DNA of 64,000 bases from Diprion similis (taxonomy: Eukaryota; Arthropoda; Insecta; Hymenoptera; Diprionidae): the NCBI RefSeq assembly GCF_021155765.1, contig NC_060107.1, positions 2,400,501 through 2,464,500 of the forward strand, read 5' to 3'. This document shows, one piece after another, positions 35,005 to 46,499 of this stretch (the first letter of the stretch is position 1; each line of letters opens with the position of its first letter). The notes under the pieces were generated by a model. That model saw only the letters and a list, made by a program, of their open reading frames with translations, did no database searches and was not told where the DNA came from. The position numbers were made by a program, and so were the translations under genes.

Positions 35005-36483
35005 ATGTTCAATCACGAATACGAGAAGCGACTGTTGAAGCCTAATAATGATATCGCGATAGATGGAACGACGATGATGGGCAACGGTGCGAACTCGGGC
35101 TCCGGAACGCCCGTTTATTTCTCACCTACGAAAGCTACGAACAACAGTTTCGACCGTTTTATACCTACCCGGTCGGGCAACAATTGGCAGACAACCTTCT
35201 CCATGATATCAGAGGGCGGCAGAGCCGGGCTTGTGGCAAAGAAAACGCGAGAAAGCGGCGAAGCGAGTCGCGACGGTATCGCGTATTCTTGTCTTCTAAA
35301 AAACGAACTCCTGGGAGCCAGCATCGAGGACGTTAAGGGCCAGTGCGAGGAACGCAGAGTCCTTTCACCCTTGGCGAGTAAGAATCTTTTCAAGTACACG
35401 ACACCGACAAAGGATCGAACTCTGCTGGACCAGAGCTCGCCTTACTCGCTGTCTCCGCTTAGCTCCAAGAGCCAAAAACTTCTTCGTTCGCCTCGGAAGG
35501 CGACTCGAAAGATCTCTCGGATACCTTTCAAGGTTCTCGACGCCCCTGAACTCCAGGACGACTTTTACCTGAACTTGGTTGACTGGTCTTCTCAAAACGT
35601 CCTCAGCGTCGGCCTCGGAAGTTGCGTCTATCTGTGGTCCGCATGCACCAGTCAAGTCACACGGCTCTGCGACCTTTCCAGCGACAACAACAGCGTTACA
35701 TCCGTAGCCTGGAACGAAAGGGGGAACCTTGTCGCCGTCGGCACTCATCTCGGCTACATTCAGGTCTGGGATGTCGCCGTTAATAAACAGGTCAGTAAGC
35801 TACAGGGACACAGCGCGAGGGTCGGAGCGTTGGCTTGGAACGGTGAAGTTCTGTCGTCGGGAAGCAGGGACAGATTGATTCTCCAGAGGGATGTTAGAAC
35901 GCCGAGTGTCGTCGGGGAACGAAGACTCGGAGCTCATCGTCAGGAGGTCTGCGGATTGAAGTGGTCCCCCGATAATCAGTACCTGGCTTCCGGAGGTAAC
36001 GACAACCGTTTGTACGTGTGGAATCTTCATTCCCTGTCGCCGGTTCAGACCTACACAGAACATTTAGCCGCCGTCAAGGCGATCGCCTGGTCTCCTCATC
36101 ATCACGGTCTACTCGCTTCTGGTGGAGGTACGGCGGACAGGTGCATCAGGTTCTGGAACACTTTGACCGGTCAGCCTATGCAGTGCGTCGACACCGGATC
36201 TCAGGTCTGCAATTTGGCATGGAGTAAACACAGCTCGGAGCTCGTCAGTACACACGGATATTCTCAAAACCAAATTCTGGTATGGAAGTACCCGAGTCTT
36301 ACACAAGTCGCTAAGCTCACCGGTCATTCGTACAGAGTTTTGTATCTTGCTATGTCGCCTGATGGCGAGGCTATTGTGACCGGTGCTGGCGATGAGACTT
36401 TGCGATTTTGGAATGTTTTTAGTAAGGCGAGAAGCCAAAAGGAGAACAAGTCTGTACTGAATTTATTTACCAGTATTAGGTAA
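35005..36483 (+). CDS. fzr: Fizzy-related (Cdh1/Fzr1), APC/C co-activator
   Basis: WD40 adaptor that recruits D-box and KEN-box substrates to the anaphase-promoting complex in late mitosis and G1, and drives endocycles in insects. Uninterrupted CDS of 492 aa (human FZR1 is 493). The C-box DRFIPTR lies at residues 50-56. A Ser/Pro-rich linker with CDK-type sites (SPLASK, SPYSLSP, RSPRK) follows. The seven-blade propeller runs from about residue 180 (FYLNLVDWSS, NVLSVGLGS, GTHLGYIQVWD, SGSRDRLI, LASGGNDNRLYVWN, LASGGGTADRCIRFWN) to near 470. The C-terminal Ile-Arg tail that docks APC3 is present (FTSIR). A KEN triplet sits at 479-481. The start is the first in-frame ATG after an open leader, preceded by four A residues. 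Identity is certain. Confidence 0.97.
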   Translation: MFNHEYEKRLLKPNNDIAIDGTTMMGNGANSGSGTPVYFSPTKATNNSFDRFIPTRSGNNWQTTFSMISEGGRAGLVAKKTRESGEASRDGIAYSCLLKNELLGASIEDVKGQCEERRVLSPLASKNLFKYTTPTKDRTLLDQSSPYSLSPLSSKSQKLLRSPRKATRKISRIPFKVLDAPELQDDFYLNLVDWSSQNVLSVGLGSCVYLWSACTSQVTRLCDLSSDNNSVTSVAWNERGNLVAVGTHLGYIQVWDVAVNKQVSKLQGHSARVGALAWNGEVLSSGSRDRLILQRDVRTPSVVGERRLGAHRQEVCGLKWSPDNQYLASGGNDNRLYVWNLHSLSPVQTYTEHLAAVKAIAWSPHHHGLLASGGGTADRCIRFWNTLTGQPMQCVDTGSQVCNLAWSKHSSELVSTHGYSQNQILVWKYPSLTQVAKLTGHSYRVLYLAMSPDGEAIVTGAGDETLRFWNVFSKARSQKENKSVLNLFTSIR

Positions 36484-37479
36484 ATATTTGTTCGGAGTAA
36501 TAGGTAGTAGTAAGTAGCTGATAGATATTACTTGTACTTCTGATTTTTTTTTTTTTTTATTTTTTTTTTCCTTTACACCTTTTTTTATCATCCAATGTAC
36601 ATATTCGTATGTTATACAAGAACATTATGTATTTATGTATGTATATGTATAATATGTATATGCAATATACGATAGATTGCAAATTATACATATATATTGT
36701 ATATACATATATAAATTTATATATATATATATATATCGGTTGTAAATCATGCAAAATTAGTAATCATGATATATACACGTATACAGTATTATGTATATGG
36801 GTATGTATTACGTGTGTATATGTATATTTGGGTGCTTAGCGATAGAATGAAGAATTTTCGATTTGGTTTTCATTCGTATTCTTCTTTCTTTCTCATACAT
36901 TCTTGCTACTTATTAACTCTTCAAATCTGTTTCGTATCTAATCTGATATTCGTGTCTTAATTTTCTTATTTCTTATTGTTCGTTTCGAGAGATCTCAAAA
37001 TTACATCACATGTCGCCTGAGAAATTGAAATGTACTTCAGAATTTTTCAGAAGCGGGAGTGTAAAATGTTGCCGTTGATATATCGAAAACATTTTTTTCT
37101 TATTACACTCTTTCAATTGTTGTAATTCATTGACGATTATATGAAATTCAACTTCAGTAGTATAGTATTCAAATATCCCGTAGCATGTTTTTAAAATTAC
37201 AATTTGTCTTGCGAAACGAAAATCTCTAGAGTCTCGCAGCTTTTTTTTTTTTTTTTTTTTTTCGAGAACTAGAAATGATGGATTTGAAGAGTTGACGTGA
37301 AAAAGTCAGCATGGGCATCTCTAAATTCTATTTTCTAATAACAAAAAAAAAACCCCAAATCTATGAATGTTATACACAAAAGTATGGGTGCGCCAGAGCT
37401 GTGTAATCGCAGTGAGTATGGATCCAGGCTTTTTAGATAAATATTACAATACACCACATACTAGAGTAAGTTCATACAG

Positions 37480-37511
37480 CACACACGCACACACACACAC
37501 ACACACACACA
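37480..37511. repeat. (CA)n microsatellite
   Basis: CA dinucleotide repeat with one CG interruption, followed by an AT-rich tract to about 37541. Confidence 0.85.
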
Positions 37512-37646
37512 TATACATACACATATATATATATATTATATGCAGCCTGCAACACGCCGAGCCTTGTGTGCAATAAGTCATTATTACAGTCGACACCGAA
37601 TCTGCCCTTTCAAGAAGAGAAATACCAAAGCAAACTGCAGGCGTTC

Positions 37647-37652
37647 AATAAA
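37647..37652 (+). terminator. Candidate fzr poly(A) signal
   Basis: AATAAA about 1.16 kb beyond the fzr stop codon. A long AT-rich 3' UTR is plausible, but other hexamers further on cannot be excluded. Confidence 0.25.
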
Positions 37653-40378
37653 TTTACGCTTTATATATTGTATATTATATGTGCATCTATTTACTACGCA
37701 CAAATTGTGTAAATTATCTTCTTTTTTTTTTTTTTATACTGTACCCAACAAGTATGGATATTAGAATCATCGCTGTACCGTAATTGAACAGCTCAATTTT
37801 AGAGGAAAATAATTTCGTCGGTACGTGTAACATAAACTAAAGCTTAAAAAATATTGAGATCGGAGAATTTAGTTTTCACTTTTGTTTTCTTCCGAGTAAG
37901 AAAAATATTCAGACGACAATCTTGTAGCGGAGTGTCATTTGTAATTTTGTCAGTACAAAGTACTAAATTGTCGATTATTTTTGGACAAACTTTATTACTA
38001 TCACTATTATTATTATTATTATTATTATATTATAATATTATTATTATTACTACTACCTTATTACCTTATTAGGAAGCACTTACGTCTTTGGGACATATAT
38101 ATTTTTATAGCACGCTGTGATCGGCCGATATGTTTGCGGAAGACATTTCGTATACAGTTTAAGCTCGGGCCATTAATTTAGGATATATAGATACATATAT
38201 ATATATATGAGTATATATAAATATATATATGTACATATATGTACATTTTGTTTCAAGCATATTTCTTTTTTTTTGTATTTTTCAAAGTCATTTCGCTCAC
38301 GTTTATTTTGACGTCGTACAGCCGGGAAATGAAGAATTAATATTATTTTTTTATTTTATTTACAAATTTTTATTTATGTTTCTTAGAATCTAGCTTACTT
38401 TAGGATAAAATTCGTGTAACAATTTTTGGGCGAGGAGCCCCTAATGTGTAGATATTTTTTTTTTTTTTCGATTCTTTATCCCGCTTTTCTTTTCCTTTTT
38501 TTTTTTTTTTCCTGTGTCTCTCTCTTTTCAGTTGGTTGTAGTTTCTTAAAAGGGCAGATTATTCATATTATGTGTTTTTAATCTTTCTTGTAACGTATGT
38601 GCTGTGTCCGCTCGGGTATTGGCAGGCTGGCCAGTCAGACCCCTTAAAAATTTATACAGACACTAGAAGGCTGTTTTCCTTGCCCCTCCTGTCGAGGGGA
38701 TTTATATTTCTAAATTATGAATTATATAGTTGCTTAGAAAATGTGTTTTCATTTTTTATCCCTCTTTTTTTTTTTGTTTTCTCAATTTAGATACATCATT
38801 TATGCTTATTATGAAAAATAATATATATATATATATATTTTTTTTATAATCATTTTTTTTTTCTTCTTCTTCTTCTTCTTCTTTCCTCATACTTCTCGAT
38901 AATCTACTATATATCTGAAAAAGGGACACATAAAGAAAAAAAAAATAAAAAAAAAAAACTACGAACGAAAAATGAGAAAAATGAACACTTATATCCTAAT
39001 ATTTTTGCAAAGTCAAGTCATTTGTACAAATTTAAACTGAAACATGAATTTACTAATTTATATAAAGAAAAACTAATATATTATAGTTATCTATTCACTG
39101 TCGTGTATAATAAGAAAAAGAAAAAAAAAAAAAACAAACAAACAAACAAACAAACAAAAAAGAAAAGAATTATTCATTTCCTCAGATATTTGAACGAGGT
39201 ACAATTTTGGATATTATTCAAGTATTGCTAGAAAAAAAATGGCTTGTAACAAGATGCAGGCATTTTGATTGGCACTAATCATTATAGTAGCTTAAAAAAA
39301 AAAAAAAAAAAAAAACTTTTCAGAATTAAATTCAGTAATTTAATTATATTCCTTTTCTCTTTCATCTTCTCCTAAATTTAAACTAGAGTCAAATTTTTAT
39401 TTCTCTCAAGAGTTTTCAGTCATACCTTGCAATTTCGCATTATTGATTTCATTATAAAAACGCAAAGAGCGTGGAAGGGACTAACATTGAAATGATGAAA
39501 TGAATATTTGGCCATTCGTTTCAAATGTTATGTAAATATACGCTGACCGAAACTGCTTACGAGTAAATTTGCAATTACAAACATTTTTCGCTTCAGACAC
39601 AAGTATCCACAATCTCGTCTTCGAAGCAATGCCAAATATATTAGTCATTCGAAATTCAATTTATATACGAATTGTTCCTCTCATATTATAGTGAAGATCT
39701 GTGGACGAAATTGCAAGCAAGAGAAGATAATAAATAAATATCCATTAGCGATTTATATTATGCAGATTCTATGCAATACATATAAGAACCAATAAACAAG
39801 AATTTGAATTAGACGGTATTTTATATTGATTTCACTCAGTATGGCAATTCGAGAATTAGCCACGATTATTATTTGCACTGAGTAAGAAAAAAAAAAAAAA
39901 AAAAAAAATTCCGTTCAATATTTCTATCGTTTGAATAAATTGCAATTAAAAACGATGCTATTGCATATTTAGGATATAAAGATACTGTTAACAATGACTA
40001 ATTTACTTTGGCTAATGCATCAAGTCATTGAATAGAACCCATTAATTGACTAAATGTTAATCTCAATTAATGATCATTAAGGATAATTGTCTCGCAATTC
40101 ACAACTCTTTTTTATTGTAATATAGTTACTATATATACGAGCATGTGTCGTCCATTTTCCCACGTGTGATTATAAATTCTTTATTTAAATACATTTATCG
40201 AATATTTAGATACATATATATTATTACACATGCGTACAACAACATATGTATGTATGTATGGATAAATTTATTAGCGAATAAACAATAAATGCTTTGAATG
40301 TAGTGTGACTTATTTTTAGATAGGATAAAAAGAATTTAAAAAATATATACATATATATATATATTTATATATATACTA

Positions 40379-40970
40379 GAGTGGTCTAAAAAAAAAAAAG
40401 TTTTTTGCCTATCATCTCAAAAGCTTCTCTAAGGTATAAAGAAAAATTCCCTCCAAAGCGCAGCTTGATATCTCAATTCTCCATTAAGCTCAACGAATTT
40501 CTATTTTTCAATTTAAATAACACGTAAAAAAAGTTTTTTTTTCATGTTTTTATCCAGTAAAACTACGAAAAAAATTTTTTTTTTTTTTTTTTTTTTCTCG
40601 AATTTCGTATTAATGATTCTTGTAGGAAATTTAATTTTCTACAAAAAAAAAAAAAAGCACTGATATAGTTTCGTCGTAATTTTAACGGGTACAAAGTTAA
40701 AGAGCTTTGAATACTCGCTACTGATTAAATTTTAAGGAGTTTAGTTATACAGCAACGTTTTGAAATAATTGATAATTTACTTAATTTTTATGGGTTTGAA
40801 ATGATTTTTAACTTTTTGAAAACTTTTTTAATGACTGCATGTATTTATTAAAAAATTGATCAAACTCTAGACTATTTTAATGATATAATAACTTATACCT
40901 TAGAGAAGCTTTTGAGATGATAGGATTTGAAGAAAAAAAAAAAGAAAAAATGTTTTTTTTTTTACCACTC
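40379..40970. mobile_element. MITE-like element with terminal inverted repeats (592 bp)
   Basis: The left end starts GAGTGGT and contains CTATCATCTCAAAAGCTTC followed by TCTAAGGTATAA. The right end (40890-40970) carries the same sequence inverted and ends ACCACTC. Arms are about 70-90 bases including poly-A/T stretches. TA flanks both ends (40377-40378 and 40971-40972). There is no internal ORF, so it is non-autonomous. Confidence 0.8.
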
Positions 40971-42163
40971 TAATATAGGTATACACATCTTATAGGTATG
41001 AAAATGAAAAATTTCATCTCGTTTCAATTTTTTACCTCAATATGTATATTGTTTTTGAATTTTATATCACACCCTGGTCTGTAGGCAATGCGGTGGGAAG
41101 AAAAGCGTCGAAACTAAAATGAAAATCTCATTTATTGTTTGCACTTTCTAATACGTACTATACAGATGTATATTATATCAACTGCATTGATCTCACTCTC
41201 CGATTTCATATTTTAGAAGCTTTTCATTTCAGTGCATTCAACCCGACTTAATGCAATATGTGTGTGTGATATATAATTTGTTAAATCCAGATTAAATCAG
41301 GATTTAATTTCAACTACAAATACAGATAGAGATAAAATTAAAATCAGATGTTAAAAATTAGTTAGGATAAGACACGCATGAGTAAATAAAAAATAATAAT
41401 AATAATAATAATTAAATAAAATAATATAAAAATCAACCGCATATTTTATACTTTTTAAATATTGTATTGTAACCAGATATAATACCATTATCCATAAAAG
41501 ATAATTAAGGGTACGGAAAATTTTAACAATAAATTTGCAGATTATTCGATGCATTATAGTTTTATTTTTTTTTTTATACCTCGATTGCTGTTCACCGTTT
41601 CATTTTGTCGAAACTTTTTCACCGAAATAATATTGACTTATATAATAATACACGCGGTTGTTGATAATAGATTTATTAAAAAATAGATACACGTTTTGTT
41701 TTCATGGAATTATAATTGTATGCAATACTTGCAGTACTGCTTATAAGAACAGGAGAAATTATGTATTCGAAATAATATTCATGTATGTTCATTTATCAAA
41801 CATATTGTACAAAATCCTTTAGAACAATTATAATTATATGGAAACGGATTTTTCAACAATACAAGAATAATTCTATTTATTATACAACTTTTACTTCTTC
41901 GGTCACCAGGCGAAATTAACTCTCATGATCAAATTGTACAAAATTCTTTCATAGATACGTATATTATATGTATCCGATATTTAAATATTTTATACGCTGT
42001 TGACAACGGGAGGTAAAAAAAAAAAAAAGAAAAAAAAAAGTGACTCAGGAGCAATGTATGTCGCTGCAAAGGTATGCAAGTTAGCGATTATACATTTGTA
42101 GTTTAATAGAGTAACGACAGTGTTACTCCGCTGACAATCATGTCGTAATATCTGGAGGAATAG

Positions 42164-44265
42164 TTAATCGTCTGGCATTGATTTCTTCTTCTTCTTTTTC
42201 TTCTTTTCACTCGATGGACCCTCAACCTGTTCTATGGCAGCAGGCTCGACCTGTTCTGCGACTTCTTCCTCCGTTACATCCATCTTTGCCTTTGATTTTT
42301 TCTGTTTCTTCTTCTTTGCAGATTCTGTAACTGTGAATGAATAGTCATGTTATATGAAAAAGATTTTTCAATGATACGACAATTTTCCAACTCAGCTACA
42401 AAGTTAATTTGCATTTAACTTGAAAAAAGAGTAATTCTACCTTCAACTTCTTGCTCCGGTTCTTCCACTTCTACAGCAGCCATTTCTTCTTCTTCTTCCG
42501 TTTCCTGCTTGACTTTTTTCTTCTGTTTCTTTGAGCTACCAGGAGTCCCAACAGCTGTTTGTTCTCCAACGCTATCCCTGACTTTCTTTTTCTTCTGTGG
42601 CACTACGGGAGTGCCTTCTGCAGCTGTTTCGATCTCTTCTATCAATGGCTTTTTATCTTCAATCTGTGAATGCCTTCTCTTGCTACTCGGTATAGTCGAG
42701 TCTGCAGCAGCAGGGTACTGCTTCACCTCTGAAGATGAGTGATACTTTTCAAACTTGGCTTTAGCTTTTCCAGTCCCACTGATCCTGCGCAAGTTTCCTT
42801 CTTCCAGTATTCTCAACCTTGCCTCCAGTTTTGCTCTGTGTTCGGTTCCCAGGTCAAAGCTGCCATCCTCACCTAAAGCGTCTACCCTTGTGGCCAGCGA
42901 CGCCTTAGCTGCGAGCATTCTCGACATTTTTCCCTTGTTTTTCGTCGACGATTGACCGACCAGCTGAGCGTGATAAATCAGTCCATACTTGGGGGTGTCT
43001 CGTTTGGTTTTCAGAGCCCTAAAAAGTGCCTTTTCTGCACCAAGAATTTGCACCGTGGATGCGGGATGTTTCGCAAGATTGATCAGCGATCCGGCATGGG
43101 AAATTAGCCGAGCACCGACCAGCTCGCCAACAAGAACCGTTAGGTTCGGAGCCATGGCCATCATCCTGGTCTTGAGGTAGTCATAAAGCTGTGTCCTGTA
43201 GCTGGATATCTCTATAACTTGATCACAGAGGTGTTGAATGTTGAGAATATCGTCGTCCGATATTTCGGTCCCCATCGATATTTCTGCCGCTTCTTTGACC
43301 TTTTCTTCGACATCTTCAGGTAGCGTGTCCGACAAATCTGAGTTTGCCGTATTTTCTCTGGTGCCGATAATCTTCACGGTCTTTACGAACGCAACGTTGT
43401 CAGTCACGAGTTTTCCTAGTTCAGGAAAATGCCAGCCGTACCATTCCCGGCATCGCATTACATAGTTGTTCAATTCCTTGTCTAAATCGTCGAGTAAACA
43501 AACCGCTTGAACGATCATTGTGTCGATTTTATCAGGTGAGAATTTCAGCTTGTATCTTGAGAGGCTGTGAGCTAGACCAAGCGCCATTGCGGTCATTTCT
43601 TTCTTCGGTAGACCGGTCAACAGCGAATCCATCTGGCTTCTTATACACCTCATCAATTCCTGAACGGCAGTGTTGCTGATGCAGGAAAGGCTCAGCTTAT
43701 CCTTTATGGCATTTCCTAACTTTGCGTCTGCCACTGCCAATTGCTCCTGAACCTCGGCGCAATACTTCTTCAACATCTTTTTCAACGACTTGCTTACTTT
43801 TCCTTCGACCGCTGCCGTTGTTGCTGCCAAAGCTTCGGTCGTATCCGCAAACTTTTCAAAATGCTTGAGCTTGACGCTGAGGAGGAAAATGAAAAGCAGA
43901 CATCGTATTTACAATCAGAACATTAAGAATTATCGTAGATTAATAAGTTTCCATGTTTACAGTGATACTTACATTCTGCTCGCTGCTTCTGGGGTCTCAA
44001 AGTCATGATAGAGGTTTTCTGTTTCTGATAGTTTTTTTTCGTCGAGTAGCTACAGAAAAGGAAAGAAAAAAAGAAAATTACGAACTCGAAGGTGGAAACA
44101 ATTCCGGTGAGTACATAAATTTTATTTCAACATTTTCACTCCATTAGCCACGTGCGTCCCTGTGGCCGGACTTGAGTTTTGGTTATGTTCCGGTAAAATG
44201 CAGCTCCTATAATAGCTTACCTTAAAGATAGCGTACCCCGCCGGGGTTTCGAATAAAACCAGCAT
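42164..44265 (-). CDS. Nop58: Nucleolar protein NOP58 (NOP5), box C/D snoRNP core
   Basis: Core protein of box C/D snoRNPs, acting with Nop56, fibrillarin and 15.5K in rRNA 2'-O-methylation and processing in the nucleolus. Four exons, 44265-44221, 44049-43973, 43876-42441 and 42330-42164, close in frame to 574 aa. The N-terminus MLVLFETPAGYAIFK and VKLKHFEKF match the family. The coiled-coil region follows, then the Nop domain with RCREWYGWHFPELGK, EISMGTE, AGSLINLAKHPASTVQILG, EKALFRALK and TPKYGLIYHA. The C-terminal tail is Lys/Glu-rich low complexity (KKKKK runs alternating with EEEEE), typical for NOP58, and ends in eight lysines plus SMPDD. Intron positions in the N-terminus are supported by perfect donors (GTAAGC, GTAAGT). 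I looked for box C/D snoRNAs in the three short introns and saw none. Confidence 0.96.
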
Positions 44266-44694
44266 CCTTGTGCGGTTTTCACGCTCTCCTGACGGTTTTC
44301 AATTGAAAATATTATTGCCAAAAATTACAACCACGCGACCGTCGGCATAAAATAAGCCGCGGAATAGAAAGGAGGCAGCCCGGGCTGCGGTATCAATCGC
44401 GTATCCGGTTTTCGTCTTCTTTAACCTTAGAGCATGTAATACTGGAGGGAGCCACCCATCCCATCGACGTTGATTGATTGATTGATTGATTGGTTTAATT
44501 AGGCTTTGGAAAACCTTGAGACCACAGTGAAATACATATTTATAATAACATCTTAGATCTAAATATTATGATTTATTCATCAGACACCCAGCATTCGATG
44601 ATAAAAATAAATAGCCGCTATCGAGAAGGCAAGAAGAGAGAGAGAGAGAAAGAGAGAGAGTATTAGAACTGCTTCGTTCCTCCCACTCTGCCTT

Positions 44695-44727
44695 TGATTG
44701 GCTGAGAGGAAATGTATCAGCCAATCA
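44695..44727. promoter_or_regulatory. Inverted pair of CCAAT boxes
   Basis: TGATTGGCTGA (44695-44705) and its exact reverse complement TCAGCCAATCA (44717-44727) are separated by 11 bases. Each contains the NF-Y core CCAAT in opposite orientation. It lies about 430 bases upstream of the NOP58 ATG, so it could act in either direction. Confidence 0.5.
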
Positions 44728-45010
44728 GGTGAAGAGGGAGAGAGACAGATTATAAGCGATATATAAATCCTTTTCTTCTGTACTCGCGAAGGTTCCGTCA
44801 GTAGTATAGATACGCTCCAAGTCCAAAATCCAGGTGATCCTTCTACCTAACTACTTATGATCTAATTATACTGATTACCAAATTTTATTAGCTACTCGGT
44901 AATCTACCTACGATTGGTAAAAAGAATGTGCAACTAAAAGTCGACTTAAAAATATCCACACTAGTTCGATAGAAATCTGAAAGAGAGCGTCACCGCCGTT
45001 AACCGTTCGA

Positions 45011-45020
45011 GTCACGTGAC
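45011..45020. promoter_or_regulatory. GTCACGTGAC palindrome (E-box, CLEAR-type core)
   Basis: Perfect 10-base palindrome centred on CACGTG. The sequence matches the core preferred by Mitf/TFE bHLH-zip factors. It lies about 680 bases upstream of the candidate plus-strand ATG exon. Function is inferred only. Confidence 0.45.
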
Positions 45021-45694
45021 CGTTCGTTCGACTCGAGTGATTACGTTTAAATTGTTGGAGGAGTAATTTCGCCCACTAGACCGAGTGGATAATTATTCGT
45101 AACAAATTTTCTTCCCGACTCGTCGGCGGGTCCGAGTCATTGGTGTCGGTATTATTCCAGGTTTAATTTGTAGGTTTAGTAGGCCAGTAACCGCGGAGAC
45201 GAAGTGTTCGTTTCGTATCGTTGATGTAATAAGTCGTGCTGTGCTTCGTCATTGCGTTGTGATTTCTTTCAATTCTCGTCTCGCCGTACGGATGGAATCA
45301 AGCTTCTCAAATGAACGATGAACGACGTCGAATAATCGTGATACGCAAACGATGACCGAAATCGTGAAACCCTAAAACAGTTCTGCACGGTAAAATCGGC
45401 CTCGGCGTCCTTCTTTCCCGCGCCAAAGAGTGCAGTGTCAGTTCAATCGTGATCCGTTCTTGTGTTGTTTATCAATATAGATTATATCTCGGATCTCGGG
45501 TCAGCGGGCAGTGGTGTTAACCGATGTGGAAAATTACCAGTCGCTTAATAGCCAGCATGCCGATGCCGTCGACCCGTTGTGTGTTATTGTTAATACGACC
45601 AATTTCTGCAGTGTTTAACCTGTCCACGTTGCCTGGCATCACCTGACCTTCATTTCTCGTGTTGTTGTTGTTGTTGTTCAGCAGACTCAGCGAG

Positions 45695-45708
45695 ATGCGG
45701 AAGACAAG
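45695..45708 (+). CDS. Possible first coding exon of a large gene (partial)
   Basis: ATG CGG AAG ACA AG is followed by a strong donor GTAAGA at 45709. It sits at the end of a 500-base leader-like region next to a (GTT)n run. It would encode only MRKT plus two bases, so the product cannot be named. No convincing acceptor exon in frame was found downstream to the end of the window, implying an intron of more than 18 kb. It could equally be a non-coding leader exon. Confidence 0.3.
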
Positions 45709-46204
45709 GTAAGAAAATCCCTCTAAGGCCTGTTATTATTTCGACGGTTGCATATTTTGTGTTGTTGTCATCGCAGATGCCTTCGTTATTTACATATCCT
45801 CAATAAATAGCAGGGACTGTGTGTACAGAATCTTGCCATTTTGTAAACAAATTGACAGTCAAATTCCCTCGGAGTGTTTTACGAAAATCGTTGAAAATAT
45901 TTGCGAAACAAAAATTGAAGCTTCATCATCGAGTGAGAGAATATTGTTGAAATATAAAACAAGGCTGTTTTCTTACAGGATTTTCTGTCCCAGCGGTAAT
46001 TCGCGAGTAACTAAAAACTCAGTGTAATCGACGTTGTTATCTTACCAATAAATGGTAAAACAGACTTACCAATCGTCGGTAATACTTACCGACACAGCTC
46101 CAAACGTTTTACCAATTACCTATCGAGCCACGTCCATTCATAACTGGTTTCTTTTTTTTCTTTTTAACGCACGCACGATCGCGGGGTCAAAGAGAGAAAG
46201 GGAC

Positions 46205-46229
46205 AGAGAGAGAGAGAGAGAGAGAGGGA
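46205..46229. repeat. (GA)n microsatellite
   Basis: Continuous GA dinucleotide run flanked by imperfect GA-rich sequence. Confidence 0.85.
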
Positions 46230-46474
46230 GAGTGCGGATAACGTGCATATCTCGCAACGACGATATCCGATCTGCGTAATGAAGTTGCGTTCAGCTGAAT
46301 TGCCTGCCAGTTATACGAGTTGGTATGTTGAATAGAAAAAAGAAACAGAAATAAAGGTTGACTGGAAGGGAGTAGGTGGACTTGGGATAGGTTAGGCATA
46401 CGTTGTCCATTGCATATGTATGCGTTACGGGATTTTGTGACGTAACGCGGCCGTTTGCTACCGCTGACTCGCCT

Positions 46475-46499
46475 GCCACGTGGTCAATGTGCCACGTGG
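46475..46499. promoter_or_regulatory. Paired GCCACGTGG E-boxes
   Basis: GCCACGTGG occurs at 46475-46483 and again at 46491-46499, in direct orientation with seven bases between them. The core of each is CACGTG. Two identical nine-base sites 16 bases apart are unlikely in AT-rich DNA and suggest a bHLH-dependent enhancer in the presumed first intron. Confidence 0.5.

Larger units (their letters stand above)
36484..42163. other. Long AT-rich region between fzr and NOP58 (convergent 3' flanks)
   Basis: 5.7 kb with no coding signal on either strand. It holds the fzr 3' UTR (a candidate AATAAA at 37647-37652), the NOP58 3' flank, many AT, CA and ATT microsatellites (e.g. CA at 37480-37511, ATT near 38003-38049), homopolymer tracts of 15-28 bases, and a 592-bp MITE-like element at 40379-40970. 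Confidence 0.6.
44266..45694. promoter_or_regulatory. Upstream region of NOP58 and candidate promoter of a plus-strand gene
   Basis: It is less AT-rich than the flanks. It contains an inverted pair of CCAAT boxes (44695-44727), a GA microsatellite (about 44636-44660), a (GATT)n run (about 44471-44491) and the palindrome GTCACGTGAC (45011-45020). The 45100-45690 segment resembles a 5' leader, ending in (GTT)n and a possible first coding exon. Two divergent transcripts are likely. Confidence 0.45.

Noticed and set aside
42331-44220. Box C/D snoRNA in NOP58 introns
   Set aside because: Introns of this gene often host snoRNAs in other animals, but none of the three introns has paired C (RTGATGA) and D (CTGA) boxes near terminal stems on the minus strand.
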